A stretch of 64,000 bases of DNA from Methanosarcina barkeri 3 (GCF_000970305.1 NZ_CP009517.1:2852001-2916000); one strand, 5' to 3'. Positions 45,648 through 54,858 are shown, numbered from the stretch's first letter. Program-made: numbers and translations. Notes: generated by a model from the letters alone, not told the origin.

Positions 45648-45959
45648 TTAGGTCTTGGCTGAACTCTCCGGACCTCGAATCTTCTTTATGGCTAAAGCTA
45701 TCTGTTTTGCAACAACTGTTTTCGGACCATTATTATCCACGAGCACTCTCCCGCTTATTTCCCACCAGGATTTGGGATAGGCTTTTTCAGGCTCTACTTC
45801 GGGATTCAGGCCAAGTTGTCGGGCTGCTTCTTTAATCTCATTAAGCTGCGGTTCCCTTATCGCGTTTTTCCTGGAGATAATTCTGCCGCTGCTCCTTGAT
45901 TTTGTCTGGTCGAGATATACTGGCCAGATTACAAGTTTTCCCCTATCTCTCATCATCAT
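45648..45959 (-). CDS. srp19: Signal recognition particle 19 kDa protein
   Basis: RNA-binding protein (103 residues) that joins helices 6 and 8 of SRP RNA and allows SRP54 to bind. Family markers are LVIWPVYLDQTKSRSSGRII near the N-terminus, PKSWWEISGRVLV in the middle and the basic C-terminal helix. Three ATG codons follow each other at 45959, 45956 and 45953; any may start. The IS110 element lies downstream, and a small unknown gene is divergent. Confidence 0.95.
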   Translation of the reverse strand: MMMRDRGKLVIWPVYLDQTKSRSSGRIISRKNAIREPQLNEIKEAARQLGLNPEVEPEKAYPKSWWEISGRVLVDNNGPKTVVAKQIALAIKKIRGPESSAKT

Positions 45960-46115
45960 GGTTATCTTCGTCCTAAATTGCTTTCATGAAATTTAAAACT
46001 GCCCCGGAGACTTATACGGACCAGGACTTTTTTCCTGCTTATGAAAAATTTTATTATATTGAAACTATAACCTGTAATTATTTATCTTTCCCGGACAAGT
46101 TCTTCAGGTGTTAGT

Positions 46116-46373
46116 ATGATTCCGTTGTTTTCAATTGATGAAAAGGTAAGAGCATATATAAGAAAGAGCGGGCAGGATTTCAGGGTCTGCACCTCTCCTG
46201 AGGGCCCTGTGCTTCTTCCAATAGGTACAGCCGAGCCCAAGCCATCAGACCTTAAAATCCTGATTGGAAGTAACATTCTTTATGTTTCCAAGCTTCAAGC
46301 AAAGTATATAAAGAAAGTTGAGTGGGCTATGGTGGAAAGGTTTCTGAACTCTTCCGGAGAACTTGATACCTGA
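46116..46373 (+). CDS. Small conserved hypothetical protein
   Basis: 85 residues, soluble, not recognised. The chain reads like a compact beta-rich fold: FSIDEKVRAYIRKSGQDFRV, GPVLLPIGTAEPKPSDL, ILIGSNILYVSKLQAKYIKK. Good ribosome site CAGGTG five bases before the ATG at 46116. It is divergent from srp19, which suggests a shared promoter region. Confidence 0.72.
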   Translation: MIPLFSIDEKVRAYIRKSGQDFRVCTSPEGPVLLPIGTAEPKPSDLKILIGSNILYVSKLQAKYIKKVEWAMVERFLNSSGELDT

Positions 46374-46583
46374 ACTTGTTACCTGCCAGGTTTACTCCTT
46401 TTATATGATAAAGTAATCTTTATGTCATACTTCTTAGAGATGTCTATCCGTGTTGTTTATTAAGAAGAGAGAGCATAAGATAATGTTAACCTGTTCCAGA
46501 CCCTGTACAGGTTTTACCTCGAAAATGAGGGAAACTGCAGCAGGCTGAAAAGAGATCACTTGAAGTTTAGGGAGAATTTGTCT

Positions 46584-47447
46584 GTGAAAATGAGAACGAA
46601 AATCGTGTTTATGCTTCTTGCCCTGCTTGTGGTCTTAGTATCGGGCTGTATGGAGCAAAAAAAGGAAATTGTCATAGATAAGCCTGGCAATATTTCTAAC
46701 TATGAATTTGAGATTTTTCAGAACGAATCAGGCAATCAAACGCTTGCAAATACCACTACCTACTACCTGATGAAAAACGATACAAAAGTACAGGTTGTCA
46801 ATATGGTAGTAAATACCAGCAAGCTTGAGATCTATCCTCCCGACATTCTGGATGGCGGATCAGATGAGACTCCTATTCAAAATTTCGTACAGCTTGTGAG
46901 CCCGACAAACGAGACTGTACCTAACCCGCAAACGTTTCAAGAACTTTCTAACAGAAACGAAACTTCGGCTATTAACTATACCCTGACTCAGGAAGTTATC
47001 CAGGGTATGAAAGTTATAAACCTGGAGTTCAAGGAACCAGTTACAGGTTTTGTTGCGTATACTCTCAGGAATTCGGGAAATCAGAGATTTACATTTGTTA
47101 AACACGATTCCGAATTCATTCGCGTAGTACTTCCGGAAGGATATGTTACCGGCAACAGGGTATTCGGGATAGCAAGGCCTGAGCCTTCAAGTGTAACTTA
47201 TGATGAAAAAGGAAGGCAAACCCTCCTGTGGATTTCCTCTAAGATGGGAGACCGGGAAAAAACCATTCAGGTGAAATACTATATCCAATCAGCCCCCCTG
47301 CTGTTCTCAGCCGCAATTATAGCCCTGCTCTGTGGAGTTGGCCTTGTACTTTTACATTATGTAAAAAGTAAAAAGGAACTTGAAGCTGTTAGAGGAATTC
47401 TCGATCTGGAAAAAGAATATGAGAGGAAACAGCGAAAAAGGAAATGA
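46584..47447 (+). CDS. Lipoprotein-like membrane protein (DUF5803-like)
   Basis: About 287 residues. The N-terminal signal region LALLVVLVSGCMEQKKE looks like a lipobox. A beta-rich extracellular domain with several N-x-S/T sites follows, then a C-terminal membrane helix (LLFSAAIIALLCGVGLVLLH) and a charged tail with coiled-coil character (LEAVRGILDLEKEYERKQRK). Start at GTG 46584 or ATG 46590; GGGAG lies upstream. A longer TTG start at 46560 is less likely. The DUF assignment is from memory of similar archaeal proteins and is tentative. Confidence 0.75.
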   Translation: MKMRTKIVFMLLALLVVLVSGCMEQKKEIVIDKPGNISNYEFEIFQNESGNQTLANTTTYYLMKNDTKVQVVNMVVNTSKLEIYPPDILDGGSDETPIQNFVQLVSPTNETVPNPQTFQELSNRNETSAINYTLTQEVIQGMKVINLEFKEPVTGFVAYTLRNSGNQRFTFVKHDSEFIRVVLPEGYVTGNRVFGIARPEPSSVTYDEKGRQTLLWISSKMGDREKTIQVKYYIQSAPLLFSAAIIALLCGVGLVLLHYVKSKKELEAVRGILDLEKEYERKQRKRK

Positions 47448-47472
47448 TCTGGAGGATGTTTTCCCTCCAGAT
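47447..47472 (+). terminator. Hairpin at the end of the lipoprotein-like gene
   Basis: ATCTGGAGG (47447-47455) pairs with CCTCCAGAT (47464-47472) over an 8-base loop, beginning at the last base of the stop codon. There is no T run, so termination is uncertain. Confidence 0.5.
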
Positions 47473-47542
47473 TTGGCTATAGGCAGCATATCTTTTTAAA
47501 GTTAAGAAATTATTTATGACAGTTTGTCATATTTTCTTATTG

Positions 47543-48226
47543 ATGAAAGTCTGGGGAAAATTACGAACTGAATATTACTTTTCGTTTAAATCAACATCTG
47601 AAGCCGTAGCCCCTATTACAGGTTCTCTTCTTATGTTAAGTATCCTGGTTATACTTGCAAGTACGGTTGCCGTAACATTCTATAATACTGCTGGGGAAAG
47701 CACCCAATCCCTGATGGCAAAGATTTCACTTGAATCATGCGAAGGCGGACTTCCTAATGCAGCGACAGGCCAAAATGCATCTTTTGAGAATAATAAGATT
47801 GTACTTATACACAAAGGAGGCAGACCTCTTCCTCTTGATGCTATATCCATAAAGATTTTTGGATATGGAAAGTCTTACAGGCCTGCTATTGAACCGGGTA
47901 CAAAGGGTTTTCTTACAGGAAATATTTCTCTTTTTTACCTGGATTTGAGCGTCTATGGAAAAAATTCTACATGTTATAATATTAATAACAAAGCTACTCT
48001 TGAAGACAGCTTATGGAGTGTCGGAGAAAAACTTGTTCTCTGTGGGCAGGATAGTGCAATAGGGACCACTAAATCCAGTGTAAAAGTTAGTGTGGATGGG
48101 GACAGTGACACTTCCGATAATTACGGATTCAAGGTAGGTTCTGAAATTATCCTTAAGGTTATTGACACAAAAAGCAGCAATGTTATTGCTGAACAAAAGG
48201 CTTTTGTAAAACATTATGAAGATTAA
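47543..48226 (+). CDS. Archaeal type IV pilin-like protein
   Basis: 227 residues. The N-terminus has a class III prepilin-like signal. A short basic leader is followed by SEAVAPITGSLLMLSILVIL, which matches the archaeal Pilin_N family with its SxAV(S/A)P(V/I) hydrophobic start. The rest is a soluble beta-rich head with two to four cysteines (SLESCEGG, STCYN, VLCGQD) that might form disulfides. I favour the ATG at 47543 over the one at 47516. Such proteins form surface pili or pilus-like adhesins. A strong terminator follows. Confidence 0.85.
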   Translation: MKVWGKLRTEYYFSFKSTSEAVAPITGSLLMLSILVILASTVAVTFYNTAGESTQSLMAKISLESCEGGLPNAATGQNASFENNKIVLIHKGGRPLPLDAISIKIFGYGKSYRPAIEPGTKGFLTGNISLFYLDLSVYGKNSTCYNINNKATLEDSLWSVGEKLVLCGQDSAIGTTKSSVKVSVDGDSDTSDNYGFKVGSEIILKVIDTKSSNVIAEQKAFVKHYED

Positions 48227-48240
48227 AACTGAAAGAGAGG

Positions 48241-48266
48241 AGTCTCCTCTTATAGGAGACTTCTTT
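48241..48266 (+). terminator. Rho-independent-like terminator after the pilin gene
   Basis: AGTCTCCT (48241-48248), a 5-base loop and AGGAGACT (48254-48261), then a run of T from 48264. It is 14 bases after the pilin stop. Confidence 0.8.
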
Positions 48267-48298
48267 TTAATTTGAAGCTGTTTCCCTTACTAAACGCA

Positions 48299-48445
48299 CA
48301 TGATATTCTTCGAATAACAGGCACAAAGAAAGGAAAGTACTTTTCATCCATCCTTTTTGACTATTGATCTCATCATTACCTTGAGTAGTAATGTTGTCCT
48401 AATTTTGGTTTTTCAAACCATCGCTAAATTTGCCTATTAGGATAT
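48299..48445 (+). mobile_element. Solo, diverged IS110-type left end without transposase
   Basis: CACATGATATTCTTCGAATA at 48299 matches the left end of the complete element at 43983. Similarity continues with substitutions through CTCATCATTACCTTG and TTTTGGTTTTTCAAACC to about 48430. No transposase sequence follows; the MTH865-like gene begins within about 20 bases. This is either a deletion remnant or a stand-alone copy of the RNA-coding end. Confidence 0.7.
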
Positions 48446-48457
48446 GACAAAATCAAG

Positions 48458-48697
48458 TTACAGTCCGGCTCTTTCGACCATTAGACCTGCCACATGTTTT
48501 GCATCTTTCAGCGGGAAATCCTTTTCAGTAATCAGACCTTCTGCCTCTCTTGCAGTAACTTCAACATCACCTATCATGCATGTGGTGTCAAGCCCTTCGG
48601 GCAAGGCAGCAATCAACTCATCCATCGTGTTTATGGGAAATTTTGCATTTTTAAGAATTTCAAGGATTTGTTCGTAAACTTCTTCCTTTACGTCCAT
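48458..48697 (-). CDS. MTH865-like small protein
   Basis: 79 residues matching the archaeal MTH865 family, small helical proteins of unknown function with an EF-hand-like arrangement. DVKEEVYEQILEILKNAKFP, then the glycine-containing turn LPEGLDTTCMIGDVEVTA, then the terminal helix HVAGLMVERAGL. GGAGGG lies about six bases before the ATG at 48697. Confidence 0.85.
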   Translation of the reverse strand: MDVKEEVYEQILEILKNAKFPINTMDELIAALPEGLDTTCMIGDVEVTAREAEGLITEKDFPLKDAKHVAGLMVERAGL

Positions 48698-48795
48698 CTT
48701 TTCCCTCCGATACGGGTCTCTTTATTTCTCACTTTAAAGAGTCTATAAATATTGACTCCTGCCCATTAATCCTGTTTTCATTTTATTTCCATATT

Positions 48796-48905
48796 TCCTT
48801 CAGGTTTACTTTTCCCCATAGATTAAATGATAGTTGTAATTAAAGGCTATTCCTTCAGGTTTACTTTTCCCCATAGATTAAATGGTAGTTGTAATTAAAG
48901 GCTAT
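48796..48905. repeat. 55-bp tandem duplication at the methyltransferase gene end
   Basis: The units 48796-48850 and 48851-48905 differ at one base only (G versus A). The second unit contains the last codons and stop of the methyltransferase gene; the first lies beyond the stop. Confidence 0.95.
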
Positions 48906-49622
48906 CCGTTTCCGAAATGGCATATTCTCTTTCTGAAGGTTCATGATATCTTTCAGGTCAATATCTTTTATATTTTTGAATCCTGCAGCCCTGAAATATT
49001 CAAGCATTTTTTCAGGAGGGACTCCATGCCTGTTTGGAAGCTCACTGTCGAGTTCTCTGGAATAATGCCCTTTTCTAGGATTCCTTCTTTCAACAAGCAA
49101 AGTACAGAAATCACTTACAAGTCGCCTTGCATTTGTTTCGATTGAACCGTCGTTCCAGACTCCGTCAATAACAATAAGTTTTCCCCCATCCACGAGTACT
49201 TTTTTCCAGTTCTGGACCGCGATATCAGGATGCGGAAGAGTCCAGAGGAGGTGGCGATTGACAACAATATCAAACGACCCTGCTTTAAAAGGAGGAGCCT
49301 CAGCATCCCCTTTTTTGAAAACACTGTTGAACTTCCTTTTAGAGGCTTTTTCCCTGGCTTTAGAGAGCATTTTTTCCGAAAGGTCAAGGCCTGTAACGTG
49401 GTGTCCCATTTCAGCAAACAGTAGCCCGATTTCGCATGTTCCGCAGCCTACGTCAAGCACCTTCAGCCTGCCTGGAGGAAGCAGGTTTTTAAACACATTT
49501 TTCCAGGCTTCTCTTTCAGCTTCACTCTTGATCCCATGCCCTTCATGGCTGTCATATGTCTCGGATGAAACGTCCCATATTCGGGTAATAGTCTGTTTGA
49601 TCTGGTTTTCCTGAGCTGTCAT
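48861..49622 (-). CDS. SAM-dependent methyltransferase (class I), transporter-linked
   Basis: 253 residues with the Rossmann methyltransferase motifs: motif I LKVLDVGCGTCEIGLLFAE, an acidic residue after strand 2 in VTGLDLSEKML, motif II region AGSFDIVVNRHLLWTLPHPD and motif III GGKLIVIDGVWNDG. The N-terminus HEGHGIKSEAEREAWK is shared with its paralogue at 54890. It is the last gene of the ABC transporter operon and overlaps the preceding ATPase gene by four bases. Substrate unknown; the constant link to the importer suggests it modifies the imported compound or a chelator. Confidence 0.9.
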   Translation of the reverse strand: MTAQENQIKQTITRIWDVSSETYDSHEGHGIKSEAEREAWKNVFKNLLPPGRLKVLDVGCGTCEIGLLFAEMGHHVTGLDLSEKMLSKAREKASKRKFNSVFKKGDAEAPPFKAGSFDIVVNRHLLWTLPHPDIAVQNWKKVLVDGGKLIVIDGVWNDGSIETNARRLVSDFCTLLVERRNPRKGHYSRELDSELPNRHGVPPEKMLEYFRAAGFKNIKDIDLKDIMNLQKENMPFRKRIAFNYNYHLIYGEK

Positions 49623-50326
49623 CTTTTAACATCTCTCTTTATATTTTCAATTGAAGTAATGGTCCCGTTATCGAGATAAGCAATCCTGTGGCAGACCTTC
49701 CTTAACACCTCAAGATCATGCGAGATCAGCAGGTAGGAAACACCTGTTTCCCTCTGAAGTTTCTGCATAAGGCGCAGGATCTGGGCCTGTACTGAAACAT
49801 CAAGCATGGATGTGGGCTCGTCGGCAACTATAAAATCGGGAGATAAAGCCATGATCCTTGCGAGTACTATCCTCTGTATCTCCCCTCCGCTGAGCTGAAT
49901 AGGATAACGAGCAAGGTGTTCAGGGCGCAAACCTGTAAGCTCTGCCAGTTCCTCTCCCCGCTTAAAGAGAGCATCTTGCTTTAACCCTGAATGGAGTTTC
50001 AGAGGCTCTATAAGGTTTTCAAAGGCTTTCATGCGGGGATCAAGGGAAGTCTCAGGATGCTGGAAAATAATCTGTATTTTAGGGCGTAGTTTCCTGAACT
50101 CCTTTTTTCCCATGTTCAGTATATTCGCTCCCTGAACACGGATTTCGCCTCCAGTGGGCCTTTCAAGCCCTACAATACATTTGCCAATCGTAGTTTTTCC
50201 GGATCCGCTTTTTCCGAAAAGTCCCAGGGTTTCTCCGCGATCTACTGAAAAACTGACACTCCTGAACACCTCCAAAGTCCCGAAACTCATTGCCAGTTCG
50301 TTTACTGCAAGGATTGGAAGTGACAC
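49619..50326 (-). CDS. ABC transporter ATPase, nickel/dipeptide type (NikE/DppF-like)
   Basis: 235 residues. Walker A LFGKSGSGKTTIGKC, signature LSGGEIQRIVLARIMA, Walker B DFIVADEPTSMLD and H-loop LLISHDLEVLRK are all present. It energises import together with the other ATPase. It lacks the usual C-terminal oligopeptide-specific extension and is short for the family. The GTG start at 50326 lies inside the preceding gene (25-base overlap), indicating coupling. Confidence 0.92.
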   Translation of the reverse strand: MSLPILAVNELAMSFGTLEVFRSVSFSVDRGETLGLFGKSGSGKTTIGKCIVGLERPTGGEIRVQGANILNMGKKEFRKLRPKIQIIFQHPETSLDPRMKAFENLIEPLKLHSGLKQDALFKRGEELAELTGLRPEHLARYPIQLSGGEIQRIVLARIMALSPDFIVADEPTSMLDVSVQAQILRLMQKLQRETGVSYLLISHDLEVLRKVCHRIAYLDNGTITSIENIKRDVKR

Positions 50327-51243
50327 CTGATCCAGCCTCCGTTATGGTTTTTCATTTCAGGGTGTTTTCTGAAACACTCAATACTCGAGTATCTGCACCT
50401 CTCATGGAAAAAACAGCCATCGGGAAGGCTTATCCTGCTAGGGCTCTGCCCGCTAAGGGGAACAAGTCCGTTTCTTGGCTGAGCCCGGACAAGCCCTTTT
50501 GTATAGGGATGAGAAGGTGCGTTCAAAACCTTTGAAGCCTTATCCAGTTCTACAATCTCTCCTGCATACATCACAGCTATCCGGTCGCATACCTCAAGAG
50601 CCAGATCGAGATCATGGGTGATCAGGAGCATTGTCTTCCCATAATCATTTTTAATTTTAGTAAAAAGTTCCACTGCTCCTTCCTTTGCCTCGGGATCCAG
50701 CCCTTTTGTAGGTTCATCCGCAATCACAAGTTCGGGTTCAAAAGAAAGAGACATACAAGCTATCAACCGCTGCCTCATGCCTCCAGATAACTGGTGGGGA
50801 TAGAGATTGCAGAGTTTTTCAGGATCTCTTAAAAGGAGTTTTTTCATAAGCCTCAGAGATTTTTTCATTCCCTCTTTTTTGTCAATACCTCTTTCTTCGA
50901 AAACTTCCTCTATCTGAAGCCTGTTTTTCAGGACAGGGTTCAGGGCTCCAGCAGGGTTCTGGGGCATAAGAGAAATACGTTTTCCCCTAATTTTCCTGAG
51001 TTCTGAGGGTCTCAGAGAAAAAAGATCCTGTCCTTGGAAAAACACCGCTCCTGAAACATTTGCGTTTGCCGGAAGAAGCCTTAGCAAGGCAAGGCCAATA
51101 ACGGATTTTCCTGAGCCGCTTTCCCCAATTATCCCGAGAGTTTCTCCTTCCCCTACCTTAAAGAAGACGTGAGAAACTGCTTTTACAGTGTTCTCTCCTG
51201 CAGAAAACTCTACCGAAAGATCTTTTATTTCAAGCAAACTCAA
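50302..51243 (-). CDS. ABC transporter ATPase, nickel/dipeptide type (NikD/DppD-like)
   Basis: 313 residues with Walker A IIGESGSGKSVIGLALL, Q-loop SLMPQNPAGALNP, signature LSGGMRQRLIACMSL, Walker B ELVIADEPTKGLD and H-loop LLITHDLDLAL. The C-terminal oligopeptide/nickel extension carries three cysteines (GCFFHERCRYSSIECF), a family feature thought to bind a metal cluster. It overlaps the upstream permease gene by four bases (ATGA). Confidence 0.93.
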   Translation of the reverse strand: MSLLEIKDLSVEFSAGENTVKAVSHVFFKVGEGETLGIIGESGSGKSVIGLALLRLLPANANVSGAVFFQGQDLFSLRPSELRKIRGKRISLMPQNPAGALNPVLKNRLQIEEVFEERGIDKKEGMKKSLRLMKKLLLRDPEKLCNLYPHQLSGGMRQRLIACMSLSFEPELVIADEPTKGLDPEAKEGAVELFTKIKNDYGKTMLLITHDLDLALEVCDRIAVMYAGEIVELDKASKVLNAPSHPYTKGLVRAQPRNGLVPLSGQSPSRISLPDGCFFHERCRYSSIECFRKHPEMKNHNGGWIRCHFQSLQ

Positions 51244-52142
51244 TCGATTTCACCCCCGTCGTGGTTTGGGTCAAGGATATCCCTCATTCCATCCCCAAGG
51301 ATGCTGAAGATGATCACAATGAAAGTTATTGCAAGCCCTGGAAAGATCGTCTGGTAAGGGGCTGTCCTCATGAATTCCTTTCCTGCAGAAAGCATTGCTC
51401 CCCATTCAGGCACATCGGCAGGAAGCCCTATTCCGAGAAAACTCAGTGTAGCAATAGAAAGAATTACATGCCCGAAGTCAATTGTGGCAAGCACGAAGAG
51501 AGTAGCTATGGCATTGGGCACAATATGCTTGCGGATTATGTAGAAATCTCCGGCCCCACCCGTTATGGCGGAAAGGACAAATTCCTGTTTTTTGATAGAA
51601 AGTACCTGACCTCGCATCATCCTGGCATACTTTGCCCAGTGAACTATGGAGAGAGCAAGCATCAGGTTGAAAACCCCAGTCCCAAGTGCCCCCATAATAG
51701 TGAGGGCAAAGATGACACTGGGAAAAGAAAGGAAGATATCTGTAACCCTGGAGATGCTTTCATCCACAAAGCCTCCGTAATAGCCTGCTGCACAACCTGT
51801 GGCAGTTCCAAGAAACAGGGAAATCAGCACTACTCCTGAAGCAATTGAAAGAGAAGTCCGGGCCCCTATAAGGATTCGACTCAGGAGATCTCTTCCAAGA
51901 TAATCAGTACCCAGGATGTGCTCCTCTGAAGGGTTCAGGTTCTTGTTTTTCAGGTCAATTGCATTAGGGTCATAAGGAGAAAGTAGGGGGGCAAAAATGG
52001 AAAGTCCGGCAAAAAGCAAAAGAGCTGCCAGTGCAAAAAGCATATCTTTTCTTTGAAAAACTCTTTTTACAAATTGACTTCCGTAAGCTTCAGGAAGCGA
52101 AAAATTCTTTTTTCTTAACCTATTAGTAAATACATTGTCCAT
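51240..52142 (-). CDS. ABC transporter permease, nickel/dipeptide type (NikC/DppC-like)
   Basis: 300 residues, six membrane helices. The N-terminal segment LLSPYDPNAIDLKNKNLNPS and HILGTDYLGRDLLSRILIGA match the OppC/NikC family. The ATPase-contact EAA loop is visible as VLSAITGGAGDFYIIRKHIV. It lies five bases from the second permease gene. Confidence 0.93.
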   Translation of the reverse strand: MDNVFTNRLRKKNFSLPEAYGSQFVKRVFQRKDMLFALAALLLFAGLSIFAPLLSPYDPNAIDLKNKNLNPSEEHILGTDYLGRDLLSRILIGARTSLSIASGVVLISLFLGTATGCAAGYYGGFVDESISRVTDIFLSFPSVIFALTIMGALGTGVFNLMLALSIVHWAKYARMMRGQVLSIKKQEFVLSAITGGAGDFYIIRKHIVPNAIATLFVLATIDFGHVILSIATLSFLGIGLPADVPEWGAMLSAGKEFMRTAPYQTIFPGLAITFIVIIFSILGDGMRDILDPNHDGGEID

Positions 52143-52147
52143 AAATA

Positions 52148-53089
52148 TCAGCCGTACCTTATCCGTGGGTCCAGATGCGTATAGAGCATATCCACAAGGA
52201 AATGCACAAAGAGGAACATCATAACGATCGCAAGCACACAGCCCTGGACCACAGGCAAATCCCTGGCAGAAATCGAGTCTACAAGCAAGCTTCCTATCCC
52301 TGGCCAGGCAAAGATCTTTTCAATCACAACAGTCCCTCCAAGCAAGCCTCCCATCTGAAAACCAATAACTGTGATAACAGGTAGCATTGCATTTTTAAGC
52401 GCATGCCTGCTTACGATTTTCCATAAAGGAAGCCCTTTGGCTTTTGCAAACCTGATATATTCCTGTCCCAGGGTCTCAAGCATGCTTGTCCTTGTAACTC
52501 TCATAACCGCAGCAACGGAATGAAGAGAAAGTGCTGCAGCGGGCAAAAGCAGATTTTCCAGACTCCCGTAACCAGTCACAGGTACAAGTTTCAGCCTCAG
52601 GGAAAATATCAGAATAAGAAGCAGGGCTACCCAGAAACCAGGCATTGAAACTCCAAAGAGAGTCACAATCCTAAGAATGTGATCCGAAATTTTGTTTTCC
52701 CTGATAGCTGAGTAAATTCCCAGACTTACTCCTGCAAGTATTGCAATTAGCATACTCATCACAGCGAGCTGAATAGTTGCTGGAAGGCGTAAAGCCAGAA
52801 GGTAAAGAACTGGCTTTTTGAAAACATAGGAGGTTCCTATGTCCCCTCTTAATACTGCTTCTTTAATCCACCTGAAAAACTGCAGGTAAAGAGGGTCATC
52901 CAGGTCATATTTATCTGAAATCTGGTTAAGCTGTTCTTCTGTTACGCTTTCTTCCAGGCCCACGAATGTGTGCTTGAGGACTAACTTAGCCGTGCCTCCA
53001 GGAATTACATTCATAAGGAAAAAGGTCAAAGCACAAACTGCAAAAATCGTAAGTGCCATGAAACCTACCCTTTTTATGAAATATTTCAT
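52148..53089 (-). CDS. ABC transporter permease, nickel/dipeptide type (NikB/DppB-like)
   Basis: 313 residues with six membrane helices. The N-terminal FLMNVIPGGTAKLVL and DPLYLQFFRWIKEAVLRGDI are typical of OppB/NikB. EAA loop: YIRFAKAKGLPLWKIVSRHA. The binding-protein gene lies 125 bases upstream, the only sizeable gap between transporter genes in this operon. Confidence 0.93.
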   Translation of the reverse strand: MKYFIKRVGFMALTIFAVCALTFFLMNVIPGGTAKLVLKHTFVGLEESVTEEQLNQISDKYDLDDPLYLQFFRWIKEAVLRGDIGTSYVFKKPVLYLLALRLPATIQLAVMSMLIAILAGVSLGIYSAIRENKISDHILRIVTLFGVSMPGFWVALLLILIFSLRLKLVPVTGYGSLENLLLPAAALSLHSVAAVMRVTRTSMLETLGQEYIRFAKAKGLPLWKIVSRHALKNAMLPVITVIGFQMGGLLGGTVVIEKIFAWPGIGSLLVDSISARDLPVVQGCVLAIVMMFLFVHFLVDMLYTHLDPRIRYG

Positions 53090-53214
53090 GGTTTTTCCTC
53101 AACCCGGACAGAAAGCAAGTCTCAAAGCAAGTCTCTCCATCCGTACTACTCTGAGTAAATATGAGTCCCAGGGTTAGAGTCCGAAAAATCCGGACCCTTC
53201 CCTGAAAAATCCTT

Positions 53215-54858
53215 TCAGCTTTTATTTTCCAAATACATGCCCGCATTTATGCGGTAGTCATGAGCTGTCGGATCGAAAACATACCCTTTTACATAATCTT
53301 TCTTTACTATTGCACAACCGTAATAAGCCACTATGATCATGGGCTGTTCATCATAAACGATAGCCTCTACCTCATTGAACTTTTTATAGCGTTCATTTGG
53401 ATCCGTGATTTTTCTGGCTTCAGTTATCAGGGAGTCTACTTTAGGATTGGAATATCCTGGCGTATTGTCAGTTCCGTTTGTCGTGTACCAGTTCGTGAGA
53501 ATATATTCCGGATCGGGAACCATTGCAATATTGTAAGCGGCGAGATAGAGATCCCAGTTGCCTTTTTCCCTTCTGTCATCTATTGACCCCATTTCCATAA
53601 CTTCTGTCTCTATGCCTATGCCTGCCTCCCTTAACTGGGCAGCCATAGCTTCAGCCATTGGAGGTAGTCCGGGCCTTGCAGCATAAGTCATCAGGTTGAG
53701 CTTGAGAGGTTTTCCGTCCTTATCCCTTATCCCGTCCCCATCAGTGTCCACCCAGCCTGCAGCTGTCAGAAGCTCATTAGCTTTCTCAAGATTCTGGCTG
53801 TAGGGCTTCAGACTCTTATTTGCCCAGACCATTGTGGGCAGGAAAGGACCTGCAGCAGCTTCTCCTACATTATATAGCACATTTTCTGCGATATCAGACC
53901 TGTTAATGGCATAGGACATGGCCTGCCTTACTCTGACATCTTCAAGGGGTTCATGCTTCAGATTCAGGTCAAGTTTGTAGACTCTTGGCGTTTTGTATTT
54001 CTCTACATTAATGCCGTCTATGGTGTCAATCCTGTCAGTTTCACTATACGGTACATCGACAGTAAAGTCAACTTCTCCGTTTTCAATTGCCATTGCTCTT
54101 GTGTTCGGGTCAGGTATCCCCTTAAGGATCAGTTTATCAAGCCCTACTTTTCCTCCCCACCAGTTTTCGTTCTTTACAACTGTCAGAACTCTGGTCTGTT
54201 CATCAAAGGATTCGAATTTATACGGGCCCGTTCCAACAGGTTTAACAAGTTCTCCTTTTTCATTATAAGAAGAGGGACTTATTATAGCGGTATCAGGATA
54301 ATGTAGAACTCCAGGAAGGATAGGATTGATTTCTTTGGTTTTGATTTTAAGAGTATAGTCGTCAACTACTTCTATAGAGTCTATTTTTAACATGGAAGCA
54401 ACTTTCGAGTTTTCCGAGATGACTTTTTCCAGAGTGAACTTTACTTCTTTTGCAGTCATTTTGCTTCCGTCATGGAAAGTAACATTATTTCGTAGCTTAA
54501 ATTCCCAGGTATTTTCATCAAGCTGTTCCCAGGAAGTTGCAAGCTCGGGCTTAAGTGAGAAATCTTCATTGGCACCAACGAGAGTTTCGGTTATTGCAGC
54601 TTTCTCGCAGATAAGGGTACCATCTCCATTAATAGGATCAATCGATTCGATGTCCCACATTTCACCAAGTACGAGTGTATTATTTTCAGAGCCTCCTTCC
54701 GGCTGGGAGGCGTTATCCGAACCGGAGGTTACTTCCATCCCGGAAACTGCATCTCCTGTTCCATTTTCGTCTTTACTGCTGCATCCTGAAGTCGTCAGGA
54801 AGGCACAGGTAAGCATGATAATTAACAATATAATCAAGGGGGAGTTTTTACATTTCAT
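53215..54858 (-). CDS. Extracellular solute-binding protein of a nickel/dipeptide-type ABC importer
   Basis: 547-residue SBP_bac_5 family lipoprotein. The signal and lipobox-like segment is LTCAFLTTSGCSSKDENG. The body has the family blocks WEFKLRNNVTFHDGSKMTAK, DVRVRQAMSYAINRSDIAEN and DPEYILTNWYTTNGT. An insert DTDGDGIRDKDGKPL looks like a calcium-binding loop. Ligand uncertain: nickel chelates, dipeptides or another small compound. GGAGA lies seven bases before the ATG at 54858. The upstream methyltransferase gene is 31 bases away, so all seven genes probably share one transcript. Confidence 0.92.
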   Translation of the reverse strand: MKCKNSPLIILLIIMLTCAFLTTSGCSSKDENGTGDAVSGMEVTSGSDNASQPEGGSENNTLVLGEMWDIESIDPINGDGTLICEKAAITETLVGANEDFSLKPELATSWEQLDENTWEFKLRNNVTFHDGSKMTAKEVKFTLEKVISENSKVASMLKIDSIEVVDDYTLKIKTKEINPILPGVLHYPDTAIISPSSYNEKGELVKPVGTGPYKFESFDEQTRVLTVVKNENWWGGKVGLDKLILKGIPDPNTRAMAIENGEVDFTVDVPYSETDRIDTIDGINVEKYKTPRVYKLDLNLKHEPLEDVRVRQAMSYAINRSDIAENVLYNVGEAAAGPFLPTMVWANKSLKPYSQNLEKANELLTAAGWVDTDGDGIRDKDGKPLKLNLMTYAARPGLPPMAEAMAAQLREAGIGIETEVMEMGSIDDRREKGNWDLYLAAYNIAMVPDPEYILTNWYTTNGTDNTPGYSNPKVDSLITEARKITDPNERYKKFNEVEAIVYDEQPMIIVAYYGCAIVKKDYVKGYVFDPTAHDYRINAGMYLENKS

